A stretch of DNA of 55,015 bases from Thermoleophilia bacterium (GCA_014874175.1 JACWAD010000024.1:1-55015), one strand, 5' to 3'. Counted from the first letter of the stretch, positions 7,391-17,580 are shown. Numbers and translations: made by a program. The notes: a model not told the origin generated them from the sequence alone.

Positions 7391-9963
7391 TCCTTATAAA
7401 AGGCCTGAACCGCCCGGTATGTGGCCGAGTTTTCCAGGCCGGTCCGGCCTGCGTCCCGCAGCATCATTATCGGTTTTCCCGCCCGGTCCTCAACTGCAAG
7501 CAAATCAAGCTCCTCCAGGACCTTGAGGCACCTGGCCACCATTGCCGGCTGGCGCAGATACTTGCCTCCCGCCAGGAGAAGCCTTTCTGTGGTTTCCTCA
7601 AGAGGATAGGGTTTTCCCGTTTTCAGGTGCCGGTATACCTTGATAATGGGCGGGCGCAGGCTGAATTCGTGCTCTAGCACCTTCATAGTAAATTGTACCT
7701 CATGGGGACAGTGTAATAAATGGATGCGGGCGCCTGCATTGGTGGTGGCGACCCAGTTAAAAACGGCACGGTTAAGCGGCGGGTCAATAAAGGCGACGTG
7801 CTCGAACCGTGCGGCCGCTTCAGGTATTGCCGCAATCGTGGCAAAATCGGCCAGCCCCAGCAGGGGCCGTTTTTGGGCAGTATTTTCTAGCCGCCGCGTG
7901 AGGGCCGCGGCTGCGCAGCGCGAGCCCGCCAGCAGGACCTGGTCCACGCCGGCGTTTGCCAGCGGCAGTTGCTCCAGCAGCCGGCGGCGGCGGGCCACAT
8001 CGGCCGTCAGCAGCAGCACGCTGTCGCCGCTGGAGATAAGCTGGGCGATCTGGCCGTGGATATTTCCCAGGCCGCGCCGGTCGATCAGGCGGGCGGCCAG
8101 GGCAGGGTCAGCGCGGGGCGTGCAGCCGTTCACCCCGGTTGCCTGCCACGCCGGGGGCAGCGGCGCCCCTTCGAGGAACATGGACCAGAGCTCTTTTCCC
8201 CCGACCCGGTCGGGGCAGTCGTAATCACAACGGAGGGAGCACGGCTTTCCATCCGGCTCTGCTGGGGGGAAAAGCTCACGCAGATTAAGCTGCGGCGCTA
8301 CGGAACCGTTCCATTCATTGCGTTCCAGGCGGAATGCGACGTCGTAGCTGGCCGCGCCTGGCAGCCGGTCTGCCAGGAAAGCCTGCCGGAAGCCGATTGC
8401 GCTTGATTTGAAGCCGCCAATCTCGACCTGGCACTGGAAGTGGCGGCCGTCCCTGGTTGCCCGCCCCGCCAGAATACGGGCTCCCGGGGCCAGCAGGCTT
8501 ACGGAAGGATTGCCGAGGCCGAACGGCTCCAGCTGTGATAGCTCCTCGGCCAGCTCCAGTGTCAGCTCGGAGCCCAAGACAATCGCATCAATATAGCGGG
8601 TAGGGCGCAGGTCTGTGTCTTTCAAAGTGGCGTCAGCCAGCGCAGCAAACTCCCGCTTGAAATCGGGGATTTGCTCCAGGCCGACTGTAAGTCCGCAGGC
8701 GGCCCGGTGGCCTCCGAAAGTCTGAAGCAGGTGGCCGAGGGACAGAAGGGACTGGTGCAGGTCAAATGCGGGGATGCTGCGGCCTGAGCCCTTGCCGCTG
8801 CCGCTATTTTCAGAAATCATGATTACGGGCCGGTAATGCATTTCCACCAGCCGTGAAGCCACTATGCCAATAACGCCTTCGTGCCAGTCCGGCAGGCTCA
8901 GGACGTAGCCGCGCTGCGCCTTCTCGTTATCCGGCAGGCGGCTGATCAGCTCTTCCGCCTCGGCGATCATCCGGTTCTCGATCCGCTGGCGCTCGCGGTT
9001 GAGCCCGTCCAGATGCCCGGCCAGGCTGGCCGCCTCGTCTTCATCTTCGCTAAGCAGCAGCTTGAGAGCCGGCTCTGGATCATCGAGGCGCCCGGCGGCA
9101 TTGATTCTCGGCGCCAGGCGGAAGGCAACCAGGCCGGCGTTAATGTGCGCCTGGTCCACGCGGCCGGCCCGCATTAGTGCTTTTAAGCCAGGCCGGCTCG
9201 TTTGCGCCATCTGCAACAGCCCCCGTCTTACCAGGCTGCGGTTCTCATCCAGCAGCGGCACCACATCGGCAATGGTGCCCAGCGCCACCAGGTCCAGCTG
9301 GCGCCTCAGCAGGGGGCTTAGACCGTCACCGTTTTCCTGGCCGGCCAGCAGCGCCTGCGCCACCTTGAAGGCCAGGCCGACGCCGGCCAGCTCCTTGAAA
9401 GGATAATCGCAAAGCAGGGGGGAGATGATCATCGCAGGCGGAAGCTCTCCTTCCATCGGGCGGTGATGGTCGATGACAATGTTTTCCAGGCCCAGCCCGG
9501 CGGCGCGCTCAAGCGCCTCGCGGGCGCCGACGCCGCAGTCCACGGTAATAAGCAGCGAGGCGCCGCCGCCGGCAATTTTTTCCACGGTGGCGGCCGCCAC
9601 GCCGTAACCTTCAGCAAACCGGTTGGGCAGATGGTAAAAGACATCGGCGCCCAGCTCCCTGAGGACGCCAACCAGCAGGCCCGTTGATGTTATTCCATCT
9701 ACGTCATAGTCTCCGTGAACGCAGATCTTCTCTCCGCGGGCGATGGCGCCGCGCACGCGGGCGCAGATGTGCACCATTTCCGGGAACAGGAAAGGATCGT
9801 AAAGATCCGCAGCCGGGGAAAGGAACTCACGGGCGGCTGCGGGCGTGTCGTAGCCGCGCCGAACCAGCACCGACGCCATAATCTCGCTTGTCCCCAACAC
9901 CTCGGTTAGCTTTTTGACGGCGCCGTAATCAAGCGGGGAAGTGTGCCAGGCAGCCGTTCGCAT
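7345..9963 (-). CDS. recJ: Single-stranded-DNA exonuclease RecJ with long C-terminal extension
   Basis: The 872-residue protein carries the DHH phosphoesterase signature: DYDVDG at 85-90, DCG at 142-144 and DHH at 165-167. A DHHA1 domain follows with GSGRSIPAFDLHQSL and FGGHRAACGLTV, then the OB-type RecJ domain. RecJ degrades ssDNA 5' to 3' in recombination and mismatch or base-excision repair. Standard RecJ ends near residue 570; here about 300 more residues follow, containing a segment that reads like a degenerate nucleotide-binding fold (SGDSVLLLTADVARRRRLLEQL). Such extensions are known in some Gram-positive RecJ proteins, but the role is not established. It overlaps the RelA/SpoT gene, giving a two-gene operon. 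Confidence 0.93.
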   Translation of the reverse strand: MRTAAWHTSPLDYGAVKKLTEVLGTSEIMASVLVRRGYDTPAAAREFLSPAADLYDPFLFPEMVHICARVRGAIARGEKICVHGDYDVDGITSTGLLVGVLRELGADVFYHLPNRFAEGYGVAAATVEKIAGGGASLLITVDCGVGAREALERAAGLGLENIVIDHHRPMEGELPPAMIISPLLCDYPFKELAGVGLAFKVAQALLAGQENGDGLSPLLRRQLDLVALGTIADVVPLLDENRSLVRRGLLQMAQTSRPGLKALMRAGRVDQAHINAGLVAFRLAPRINAAGRLDDPEPALKLLLSEDEDEAASLAGHLDGLNRERQRIENRMIAEAEELISRLPDNEKAQRGYVLSLPDWHEGVIGIVASRLVEMHYRPVIMISENSGSGKGSGRSIPAFDLHQSLLSLGHLLQTFGGHRAACGLTVGLEQIPDFKREFAALADATLKDTDLRPTRYIDAIVLGSELTLELAEELSQLEPFGLGNPSVSLLAPGARILAGRATRDGRHFQCQVEIGGFKSSAIGFRQAFLADRLPGAASYDVAFRLERNEWNGSVAPQLNLRELFPPAEPDGKPCSLRCDYDCPDRVGGKELWSMFLEGAPLPPAWQATGVNGCTPRADPALAARLIDRRGLGNIHGQIAQLISSGDSVLLLTADVARRRRLLEQLPLANAGVDQVLLAGSRCAAAALTRRLENTAQKRPLLGLADFATIAAIPEAAARFEHVAFIDPPLNRAVFNWVATTNAGARIHLLHCPHEVQFTMKVLEHEFSLRPPIIKVYRHLKTGKPYPLEETTERLLLAGGKYLRQPAMVARCLKVLEELDLLAVEDRAGKPIMMLRDAGRTGLENSATYRAVQAFYKECLKFLSKSQNAKMA

Positions 9964-10195
9964 GGCTGAATCCTATCAACTGGTCAGGACAGAATAAACC
10001 CGGATCGGATGAACACCGTTTTACGTTTTTAACGGTCCAGGCGCAACGTGCAACGAAACGACAACCCCCAAAATTTGAACTCCGGACCCGGAAATTTGAA
10101 ATGCGCTCCGGCGCCCTTTCTGGCATACTTTCTGTCATAATATTTGAGAAGGTATTTATGAAGCTTTAATGGCCTCAACGGAGGAGGTGAATATA

Positions 10196-10423
10196 ATGCC
10201 TTTGAAGGAACAGGTTGAACAAGCTTTGGAAAAGATCAGGCCGGCGCTGCAGGCTGACGGCGGCGACCTTGAACTGATAGATGTGACCGAGAGCGGAAAG
10301 GTGACGGTAAGATTGACGGGCGCATGCGGCGGCTGCCCGATGTCACAGATGACTTTGAAGATGGGAATCGAGCAGAGGCTTAAGGAAGAAATTCCTGAGG
10401 TTGCGCTCGTCGAAGCAGTTTGA
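10196..10423 (+). CDS. NifU C-terminal-domain Fe-S scaffold protein
   Basis: This 75-residue protein is a stand-alone NifU C-terminal (Nfu) domain. The [Fe-S] binding CxxC sits in TGACGGCPMSQMTLKMGIE, and the N-terminus (ALEKIRPALQADGGDLELIDV) is the classic Nfu opening. It should assemble or carry Fe-S clusters in the cytoplasm. The ATG at 10196 is chosen because GGAGGAGGTGA lies at correct spacing before it; an in-frame start nine codons earlier has no such site. It is a single-gene unit that converges on the EF-G-like gene, with a strong hairpin between them. Confidence 0.92.
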   Translation: MPLKEQVEQALEKIRPALQADGGDLELIDVTESGKVTVRLTGACGGCPMSQMTLKMGIEQRLKEEIPEVALVEAV

Positions 10424-10437
10424 CGTTTGTTGATTTT

Positions 10438-10482
10438 GGCTGGGGGGGCGATGGGGGCTTTGCCCGCATCGCCCCCCCAGCC
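10438..10482. terminator. Bidirectional hairpin terminator between convergent genes
   Basis: A perfect 15-base inverted repeat (GGCTGGGGGGGCGAT / ATCGCCCCCCCAGCC) encloses a smaller GGGGGC-TTT-GCCC core. It begins 15 bases after the NifU-type gene and about 75 bases past the end of the EF-G-like gene. There is no clear T run, so this may instead be one of the GC-rich palindromic elements seen elsewhere in the window. Confidence 0.6.
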
Positions 10483-10556
10483 CTGTCATGTTAGCAAAAA
10501 GTGGCTGGTCAACCGGCTGGCTGTTTGCGGCCGGAGGCGGCCAGCCGAGCCTCGCT

Positions 10557-12635
10557 CTACTTTTCTTCCTGGACCTTTTTCTCTTGCTCGATTATTTTCT
10601 GTGACAGGTGCGCCGGCACTTCGTCGTAACGGAGAAACTCCATCGCGTAGTCGCCGCGGCCGCCGGTCATCGAGCGCAGGTCCGGTGCGTAGGTTAGCAT
10701 CTCGGCCAGCGGCACCTCAACGTTAACCTGGTTCATCTTGCCCTTGGGCTCCATGCCCAACACCTTGCCGCGGCGCGAGTTCATGTCGCCGATGACGTCG
10801 CCGACGTTTTCTTCGGGCACCGTGACGTGCACGCTCATGATCGGCTCCAGCAGCACCGGGTCTGCCTGTTCGACCGCTTTCTTCAGGCCCATCGAGGCAG
10901 CAATCTTGAACGCCATTTCCGAAGAATCGACGGCATGATGGGAGCCATCATAAACCGTCACTTTCATGTCAACGAGCGGATGGCCGGAAAGCTCACCCTC
11001 CTTCATTGCGTCGACGACGCCTTTCTCCACCGCCGGGATGAATCCGCGCGGGATAACGCCGCCCACCACTTTGTCGGCAAACTCAAATCCTTCACCGCGG
11101 GGCTTGGGCTCGATCCTGAGCCAGGCGTCCCCGTACTGGCCGCGGCCGCCGGTCTGTTTTTTGTACTTGCCCTGGGCCTGCGCCTGCCTGCGGATCGTCT
11201 CCAGATAGGGAACCCGCGGCGGTTTTAAGTTGACCTCGGCGCCGTAGCGGCGCTTGATGCGGTCCATGGTCACTTCGACATGAACCTGGCTCAGTCCCGA
11301 AACCACTAGCTCGTTTGTCTGGGCGTCGCGCTCGACCACAAGCGTCGGGTCTTCCTCCTGAAGGCGCCTGAGCGCCGTGCCCACCTTTTCCTCATCGCCC
11401 TTGCTTTTGGGCTCCACGGCGAAGGACATCACCGGGTTGGGGAACTTCAGCGGCGGGAATGTCACCTGGCGGCTGTCTGCGCAGAGCGAATCGCCGGTCC
11501 CTGTTTCCTTCAGCTTGGCGACGGCGCCGATGTCGCCCGGCCCCAGCGCGTCCACGGGGCTGTTATCCTTGCCCTGCAGGCGCAGAAGCTGGCCGATGCG
11601 CTCCTTTGTCTTGCTCGCCGGATTGTAAACATTACTGTCACTTTTAAGTGCTCCGGTAAAAACGCGCAGAACGTTGATGCGGCCGCTGAAAGGGTCCGCC
11701 AGCGTCTTGAAGACAAAAGCGGCCACAGGCTCGCCGGCATCGCAGCGCAGCTTGACTTCTTCGTCGCTGCCGGCCTTAAGCGCGGTAACTGCCGGACGCC
11801 TGGCGGGGGAGGGGATGGCGTCAACAATCAAATCGAGCAGAAGATCAACGCCGGTTTTTTTGGTTGCGCAACCAGACACGACGGGGTAGATCGTGCCGGC
11901 GGCCACCCCCGCCTTTAGCGCCGCAAACATTTCTTCCCGGCTGATCTCCTCGCCCTCCAGGTATTTTTCCATCACGGCGTCGTCGTTCTCGGCCACGGCG
12001 TCCATCAGCTTCTCGCGGTATTCTTCCGCCTGGGCTGCCATCTCCCCGGGGATGGGAGACTCTTCGGCCTTGCCGCCTTCGTAGCGGAAGGCCTTCATGG
12101 CAAGCAGATCGATGACGCCGGCGAACTTGTCTTCAGCGCCAATGGGCAGCTGCGTGGCGACGGCGCCCTGGCCGAAAGATTCCTGCAGTTGTTGAAGAAC
12201 CGCAAAAAAGTCGGCCCGCTCCCGGTCCATCATGTTGATGAAAATAACGCGGCTGACCCCGTTATCCTCACATTGCTTCCAGAGGCGTTCATGCTGCACC
12301 TCCATCCCCGCCGCCGCGCCCACCACCGCCAGCGCGCCCTCCACGACGCGCAGCGAGGCGATGGTGTCGGCATGGAAGCTGGGGTCACCGGGAGTGTCAA
12401 TAATGTTGATATTATGGTTGCGCCATGTTGTGTGGCAAAGAGCCGAGTTTATGGAGTGCTGGCGCTTCTTCTCGTCTTCGTCGAAATCGGCCGCGGTTGA
12501 GCCCTGCTCGATCGTCCCCTGCCTGTTTACCGCGCCTGAAGTAAAGAGCATGGCTTCGGTAAGGCTGGTCTTGCCGGTGCCCCGGTGGCCGATTGCAGCG
12601 ACATTTCTGATCTTGGACGGATCTGCAGCGGGCAT
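10557..12635 (-). CDS. Elongation factor G-like GTPase (FusA2-type paralogue)
   Basis: The 692-residue protein has the five-domain EF-G layout: G1 GHRGTGKT at 16-23, DTPGD (G3), a domain II, and domain IV with GKYKKQTGGRGQYGDAW. Differences from housekeeping EF-G are clear. The insert is short, and the G4 motif NKxD reads NMMD, losing the Lys that normally stacks on guanine. This fits the EF-G-like (FusA2/EF-G II) class, whose members have varied or unclear roles in translocation, ribosome recycling or stress. No rpsL-rpsG-tuf neighbours are present, which also argues against the primary EF-G. The ATG at 12635 is preferred over TTG at 12644 because AAAGGAG then sits nine bases upstream. Confidence 0.88.
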   Translation of the reverse strand: MPAADPSKIRNVAAIGHRGTGKTSLTEAMLFTSGAVNRQGTIEQGSTAADFDEDEKKRQHSINSALCHTTWRNHNINIIDTPGDPSFHADTIASLRVVEGALAVVGAAAGMEVQHERLWKQCEDNGVSRVIFINMMDRERADFFAVLQQLQESFGQGAVATQLPIGAEDKFAGVIDLLAMKAFRYEGGKAEESPIPGEMAAQAEEYREKLMDAVAENDDAVMEKYLEGEEISREEMFAALKAGVAAGTIYPVVSGCATKKTGVDLLLDLIVDAIPSPARRPAVTALKAGSDEEVKLRCDAGEPVAAFVFKTLADPFSGRINVLRVFTGALKSDSNVYNPASKTKERIGQLLRLQGKDNSPVDALGPGDIGAVAKLKETGTGDSLCADSRQVTFPPLKFPNPVMSFAVEPKSKGDEEKVGTALRRLQEEDPTLVVERDAQTNELVVSGLSQVHVEVTMDRIKRRYGAEVNLKPPRVPYLETIRRQAQAQGKYKKQTGGRGQYGDAWLRIEPKPRGEGFEFADKVVGGVIPRGFIPAVEKGVVDAMKEGELSGHPLVDMKVTVYDGSHHAVDSSEMAFKIAASMGLKKAVEQADPVLLEPIMSVHVTVPEENVGDVIGDMNSRRGKVLGMEPKGKMNQVNVEVPLAEMLTYAPDLRSMTGGRGDYAMEFLRYDEVPAHLSQKIIEQEKKVQEEK

Positions 12636-12683
12636 GTGAAGCAACTCCTTTGGTCAAGGATTTCAAAAAGTTTTTAAAGTATT

Positions 12684-12771
12684 ACTGAGCCGCCCCTTCG
12701 GCTTCGCTCAGGGCAGGCTTTGCGGCGAAGAATCTCAACAGAGGCTTAAGATCTTTCGCTACTGGCTCAGG
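12684..12771. repeat. REP-like intergenic palindromic element, copy 1
   Basis: This gap carries the CGAAG/CTTCG-rich element found in other gaps of the window: CCCCTTCGGCTTCGCTCAGG followed by GGCGAAGAATCT. The same opening appears nearly unchanged at 37887. Upstream of the EF-G-like gene it occupies most of the spacer. Confidence 0.6.
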
Positions 12772-12870
12772 CTGAATATAGACTGAATACGGCGAAGAAT
12801 CTGTGCATCTTCCCGCCGGAGCCTTCTTAAAGCAGGAAGGCGCGCCAAGATGAAATTCTATCCCCGAATT

Positions 12871-13671
12871 CTATTTCTGGCAATGCGGGCACCAGAATGT
12901 CTTGCGGCCTCTTTTTATCATCTCGATCTTGTGGCCGTCACGAGGGCAAGGCTGGCCGGCGCGGCGGTGGACCTTCTCCCGGTAGCGGCCGCGGCGGCCG
13001 CGGGCGTCGCGGAATTCCTCCTCGCCGCCGGCCTTGATGCTTTCCCTGAGCGTTAATTTGATCTGCCTGGCCAGCTCCTCAAGCTCGGAGCCGGAAAGCT
13101 CGCTCACCTTGCGGAAGGGGCTCAGGCGCGCGTTCCAGAGGATCTCGTCGGAGTAGTTGTTGCCGATGCCGCCGAGCGCGTACTGGTCCATTAGCGCCGC
13201 TTTCAGCTGTTTTTTTGACGGCAGCAGAGCCGACAGCTTCTTTGCCGTCAGGCTTCCCGTCAGGGGATCGGCGCCGCTTTTAAGCACAGGCAGACGGCCC
13301 AGTTCTTCCTCATGGGCCAGATGAAACTCGCTCAGCTGCATGTCGGTAAAATCCAGCGCCGAGCCGTCCTCAAAGTTCCAGGCTACGCCATCTGTTGTCG
13401 CGACCGGCTGTTTGCGGCAGATGGCCAGCGCCCCCAGCTTGTAATGGAAGACGACAGCCCAGCCCCCGCTTAAATGAAAAAGGAGCGCCTTGCCCCGCCG
13501 CTCGATTCCCCTGACACTGCGCCCGGCAAGCCCGCGGGCAAATGCGCGCTTGTCCTCGCGGGGCGTGCGGATAGAGCGCTCGCGCTCAACCAGCACCCGG
13601 GAAATTTTCCTGCCCGTCACGCAGGAGGCCATAGAACGCAGCGCCACTTCAAGCTCGGGCAACTCCGGCAT
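12871..13671 (-). CDS. Formamidopyrimidine-DNA glycosylase family enzyme (Fpg/Nei) with variant zinc finger
   Basis: The 266-residue product begins MPELPELEV; after Met removal Pro is the catalytic nucleophile and Glu3 assists. RRGKALLFHL holds the conserved Lys, and GGIGNNYSDEILW is the helix-two-turn-helix DNA-binding segment. These enzymes excise oxidised purines or pyrimidines and nick the abasic site. The C-terminal zinc finger normally has four Cys (CxxC...CxxC); here the first pair reads CPRDGH, while the second pair CPHC is intact, so His or Asp would have to supply a ligand. The start lies two bases after the stop of the upstream lipoprotein gene. Whether it acts as Fpg or Nei cannot be decided here. 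Confidence 0.9.
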   Translation of the reverse strand: MPELPELEVALRSMASCVTGRKISRVLVERERSIRTPREDKRAFARGLAGRSVRGIERRGKALLFHLSGGWAVVFHYKLGALAICRKQPVATTDGVAWNFEDGSALDFTDMQLSEFHLAHEEELGRLPVLKSGADPLTGSLTAKKLSALLPSKKQLKAALMDQYALGGIGNNYSDEILWNARLSPFRKVSELSGSELEELARQIKLTLRESIKAGGEEEFRDARGRRGRYREKVHRRAGQPCPRDGHKIEMIKRGRKTFWCPHCQK

Positions 13672-13673
13672 CG

Positions 13674-14666
13674 TTACTCGGTCCTTTTTATCCCCTTGGC
13701 GTCAACGCTGATTTTATCTACCTTTTTGACAACAGAATTAGTATTGAGGTCAACAATATAAAGCGTGCTTTCGCCGCCGCCCGGATCGGTCGCGTCCGTA
13801 AACAGGTACCTGCCGTCTGCGCTGAAAGCGGCGCCATAATAATCCGCCCCCGTGTTGGAGTCCGGCGCCAGCGGGCCGGACAACGCCGCCCTGGCCGCAT
13901 CGATCCTGAGAATCTTTCCCAGGCACATGACATAGACAAACCTGCCGTCGGCGGAAGTGACAACCTCGTGCGTTTTCTTGATTCCTGGGAGGCTGATTGT
14001 CTTTCTTAAAGACGGCGATGGCCAGCTGTAGATCGCCAGCTCAGCGGCGCCGTTCGTGGCCGTGCCGGCGACATAGGCGCTGGCGCCGTCCGGCGACCAG
14101 GAGATGCCGCTAACTGATGAAAGCTCCGGAAAACTCATTGATGGCGCCAGCGTGCCGCTGGCCGGATCGAGCCTGTAGAAAAGCCTGGCCGGGCCGCTGC
14201 CATCGATGGCGCCGGCGGCGTAGAGCAGCTTGTCGGGGCCGGGAACAAGCGTCTTTAGGCTTGCTGCCGGAGTCTCAATATTACGGTCGTGGACCCAGTT
14301 GTTCCCGTCCCAGCGAAAGCTGTCGATCTCGCCATTGGCGTCGCTGGCCACGAACAGGGAGCCGCCGCCGGGGGTCACGTAGACATCGGCAGGGGAGGCC
14401 GCCAGATCCTGCTCAACCGTTTTTTCCACAAAGCCGCTGACATTGTCATATATGCGCACAGAGCCAAACTGCGGGTCCGGCCCCCCGGCGTCGGCAATGT
14501 AAAGAAGGGCTCCGCGCCAGTCGGCAGACCTGTTTATTATAGTCCTCTGCGGGGCCGAAGTGTCAGGGCCGGAGCAGGCGCTAAGGACTGTGGAGGCGGC
14601 AATCAAAGGGATCAGAAAAAGAATAATCCGTGTCCACTGGTTGTTATTCACATGGTTAATTTGCAC
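13674..14666 (-). CDS. Lipoprotein with beta-propeller (YVTN-type) repeats
   Basis: The 330-residue protein starts with a signal peptide whose lipobox is LSAC at residues 27-30, so it should be lipid-anchored outside the membrane. The rest shows repeated segments such as VYVTPGGGSLFVAS, ISWSPDGASAYVAG, VVTSADGRFVYVM and AAFSADGRYLFTD, which are blades of a seven-bladed propeller of the YVTN/40-bladed-like class. Such domains bind proteins or small ligands; no catalytic residues can be named. It is immediately followed by the Fpg-type gene (two-base gap), so the two are probably cotranscribed, though no functional link is evident. Confidence 0.82.
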   Translation of the reverse strand: MQINHVNNNQWTRIILFLIPLIAASTVLSACSGPDTSAPQRTIINRSADWRGALLYIADAGGPDPQFGSVRIYDNVSGFVEKTVEQDLAASPADVYVTPGGGSLFVASDANGEIDSFRWDGNNWVHDRNIETPAASLKTLVPGPDKLLYAAGAIDGSGPARLFYRLDPASGTLAPSMSFPELSSVSGISWSPDGASAYVAGTATNGAAELAIYSWPSPSLRKTISLPGIKKTHEVVTSADGRFVYVMCLGKILRIDAARAALSGPLAPDSNTGADYYGAAFSADGRYLFTDATDPGGGESTLYIVDLNTNSVVKKVDKISVDAKGIKRTE

Positions 14667-14703
14667 TTATCATCCAGTCCCGCGTGAGGCAAGCTATCAG
14701 GAT

Positions 14704-14770
14704 TATCCAGCATCCAGCATCCAGAATCCAGAATCCGGTTTATCCAGGATCCATGATCCAGAATCCGGTT
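14704..14770. repeat. Short CCAGCATCC / CCAGAATCC tandem cluster
   Basis: About seven near-copies of a 7-9 base word (ATCCAGCATCC, ATCCAGAATCC, ATCCAGGATCC) occur in a row, ending in two AGAATCCGGTTT units. The inverse complement of the same word is clustered at 17269-17357, on the other side of groESL. Confidence 0.65.
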
Positions 14771-14870
14771 TTAGGGAATATTACTGTTGTAAAATTAAGT
14801 TAGTCTGTTCGCTTTATTTCTGCGAGCAGGCCGTTTTGAACCTTTATTGTTTTTATGAAGGAGCAATGTT

Positions 14871-15113
14871 ATGCCACCCAAGTGTCCCGGAAGCGACGTA
14901 GAAATCACAATCAAGGCCTGCCACCGCTGCGGCGGCGAGGTGGAGCTGTTTACAGGGGAGGCCAAGGCCAAGTGCCCCGACTGTGGCCAGTTGGTCTGGC
15001 GGGAAGTGGCGTCATGTATCGAATGGTGCCCCGGCGCCAGCAAATGTTTTCGCCATGTCTTTAAAGAAGAAAAGGCAGCCGGAAAGAAAAGCGGCGGCGA
15101 AGAAGAATCCTGA
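14871..15113 (+). CDS. Small zinc-ribbon protein
   Basis: The 80-residue protein has a zinc ribbon formed by CHRCGG (residues 17-20) and CPDCGQ (about 35-38), followed by a second Cys cluster SCIEWCPGASKC near residues 49-59. The tail is Lys and Glu rich. Small proteins of this layout, often listed without real function, are common in anaerobic bacteria; the SCIxWC motif is typical of them. GAAGGAG lies seven bases before the ATG. It precedes groES by about 220 bases but has its own spacer with the CIRCE promoter after it, so it is not part of the chaperonin operon. Confidence 0.75.
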   Translation: MPPKCPGSDVEITIKACHRCGGEVELFTGEAKAKCPDCGQLVWREVASCIEWCPGASKCFRHVFKEEKAAGKKSGGEEES

Positions 15114-15221
15114 CCTGTTCTGGGTCGCCAATCCCAACTCCCCAGCTGCTATTGTGAGCTCAAAAAAGGGGGCATGACCTCATCGATTTGAAGAACATTA
15201 ATCTTGAGGCAATTCGCGCAT

Positions 15222-15250
15222 TTGACAAAGGACGGGCGCCACATTATCAT
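15222..15250 (+). promoter_or_regulatory. Sigma-70-type promoter of groESL
   Basis: TTGACA at 15222-15227 and TATCAT at 15245-15250 are separated by 17 bases. Predicted transcription starts near 15257, just before the CIRCE operator. Confidence 0.85.
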
Positions 15251-15263
15251 GTTCTGGCGCAAG

Positions 15264-15290
15264 TTGGCACTCTAATAATTAGAGTGCCAA
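15264..15290. promoter_or_regulatory. CIRCE operator (HrcA binding site)
   Basis: A perfect inverted repeat with 9-base arms TTGGCACTC and GAGTGCCAA separated by 9 bases matches the CIRCE consensus (TTAGCACTC-N9-GAGTGCTAA). It lies immediately downstream of the promoter, so the repressor HrcA should block groESL until heat or misfolded protein titrates GroEL. hrcA itself is not in the window. Confidence 0.95.
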
Positions 15291-15336
15291 CTTTAGCGTC
15301 AAAATCCATTTTTTCAAACCGAAGGAGGGTTGTTTT

Positions 15337-15630
15337 ATGAATCTGAAACCTCTTGAAGACCGCGTAATCGTCAAGACCGTCGAATCCGAGGACGTCACTG
15401 CCAGCGGCATCGTTCTTCCCGACACCGCCCAGGAGAAACCACAGCGGGGCAAGGTGGTCGCCGTCGGCGACGGCAAGCTGGATGACAGCGGCAAGCGGAT
15501 GCCGCTGGACGTCAAGAAGGGCGACGAAGTTATCTACAGCAAGTACGGCGGCACCGAGGTCAAGGTTGAAGGCGAGGAGCTGTTGATCCTGAAAGCAAGC
15601 GACATCCTGGCCAAAGTGGTAAAAAAATAA
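15337..15630 (+). CDS. groES: Co-chaperonin GroES
   Basis: The 97-residue protein begins [11 protein letters not shown], keeps the mobile loop around [18 protein letters not shown], and ends in the [23 protein letters not shown] strand region. It forms the heptameric lid of the GroEL folding cage in the cytoplasm. GAAGGAGG lies before the ATG. It is first in the groES-groEL operon, 23 bases before groEL, and is controlled by the promoter and CIRCE site just upstream. Confidence 0.97.
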   Translation: MNLKPLEDRVIVKTVESEDVTASGIVLPDTAQEKPQRGKVVAVGDGKLDDSGKRMPLDVKKGDEVIYSKYGGTEVKVEGEELLILKASDILAKVVKK

Positions 15631-15647
15631 AGCCGGGAAAGGAGTGA

Positions 15648-17267
<1,620 letters not shown>

Positions 17268-17268
17268 T

Positions 17269-17357
17269 AAACCGGATGCTGGATACTGGACTCTGGATGC
17301 TGGATAAAACAAAATCCAGAGGTTTATAAACAGATTCCGGATTCTGAATAAAACCGG
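17269..17357. repeat. Short GGATGCTGG repeat cluster, inverse of the 14.7 kb cluster
   Basis: Several near-copies of GGATGCTGGAT, GGATACTGGA and ATTCCGGATTCTG follow the groEL stop codon. They are the reverse complement of the word repeated at 14704-14770. Together the two clusters bracket the zinc-ribbon-groES-groEL block in opposite orientation. Confidence 0.6.
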
Positions 17358-17375
17358 CATTAATTCCGGATTTTA

Positions 17376-17410
17376 GGGGGGCGGCGCCGCAGGCGCCGCC
17401 CCCCTTTGTT
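17376..17410 (+). terminator. Rho-independent terminator of groESL
   Basis: A 13-base perfect stem (GGGGGGCGGCGCC / GGCGCCGCCCCCC) with loop GCA is followed by TTTGTTCTTGCTTTTATTTTT. Confidence 0.85.
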
Positions 17411-17508
17411 CTTGCTTTTATTTTTCCCCGTTAGGCCTTTGCGCTTGAACCTCGCACTGCGAGCGCCAGGCCAGTCCGGTTCGCAGATTAATTTCCCTGG
17501 TTTTTGTC

Positions 17509-17539
17509 CGCTATCCGCCATCCGCCATCCACCATCCGC
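17509..17539. repeat. Tandem (C/T)ATCCGC array
   Basis: Four tandem copies of a 7-base unit (CTATCCG, CCATCCG, CCATCCA, CCATCCG) lie in the 550-base gap between groEL and the next gene. The remainder of that gap holds the hairpins listed separately; I see no gene in it. Confidence 0.55.
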
Positions 17540-17547
17540 TTATTAAA

Positions 17548-17580
17548 GCGAAAGGCCCTCGGGAAACGAGGGCCTTTCGC
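17548..17580 (-). terminator. Hairpin, probable terminator for leftward transcription
   Basis: A perfect 13-base stem (GCGAAAGGCCCTC / GAGGGCCTTTCGC) with a 7-base loop. Read leftward, the stem is followed by TTTAATAA. Confidence 0.55.

Noticed and set aside
17509-17539. CRISPR-like short repeat array
   Set aside because: The unit is only 7 bases with no spacers; no cas gene is nearby.
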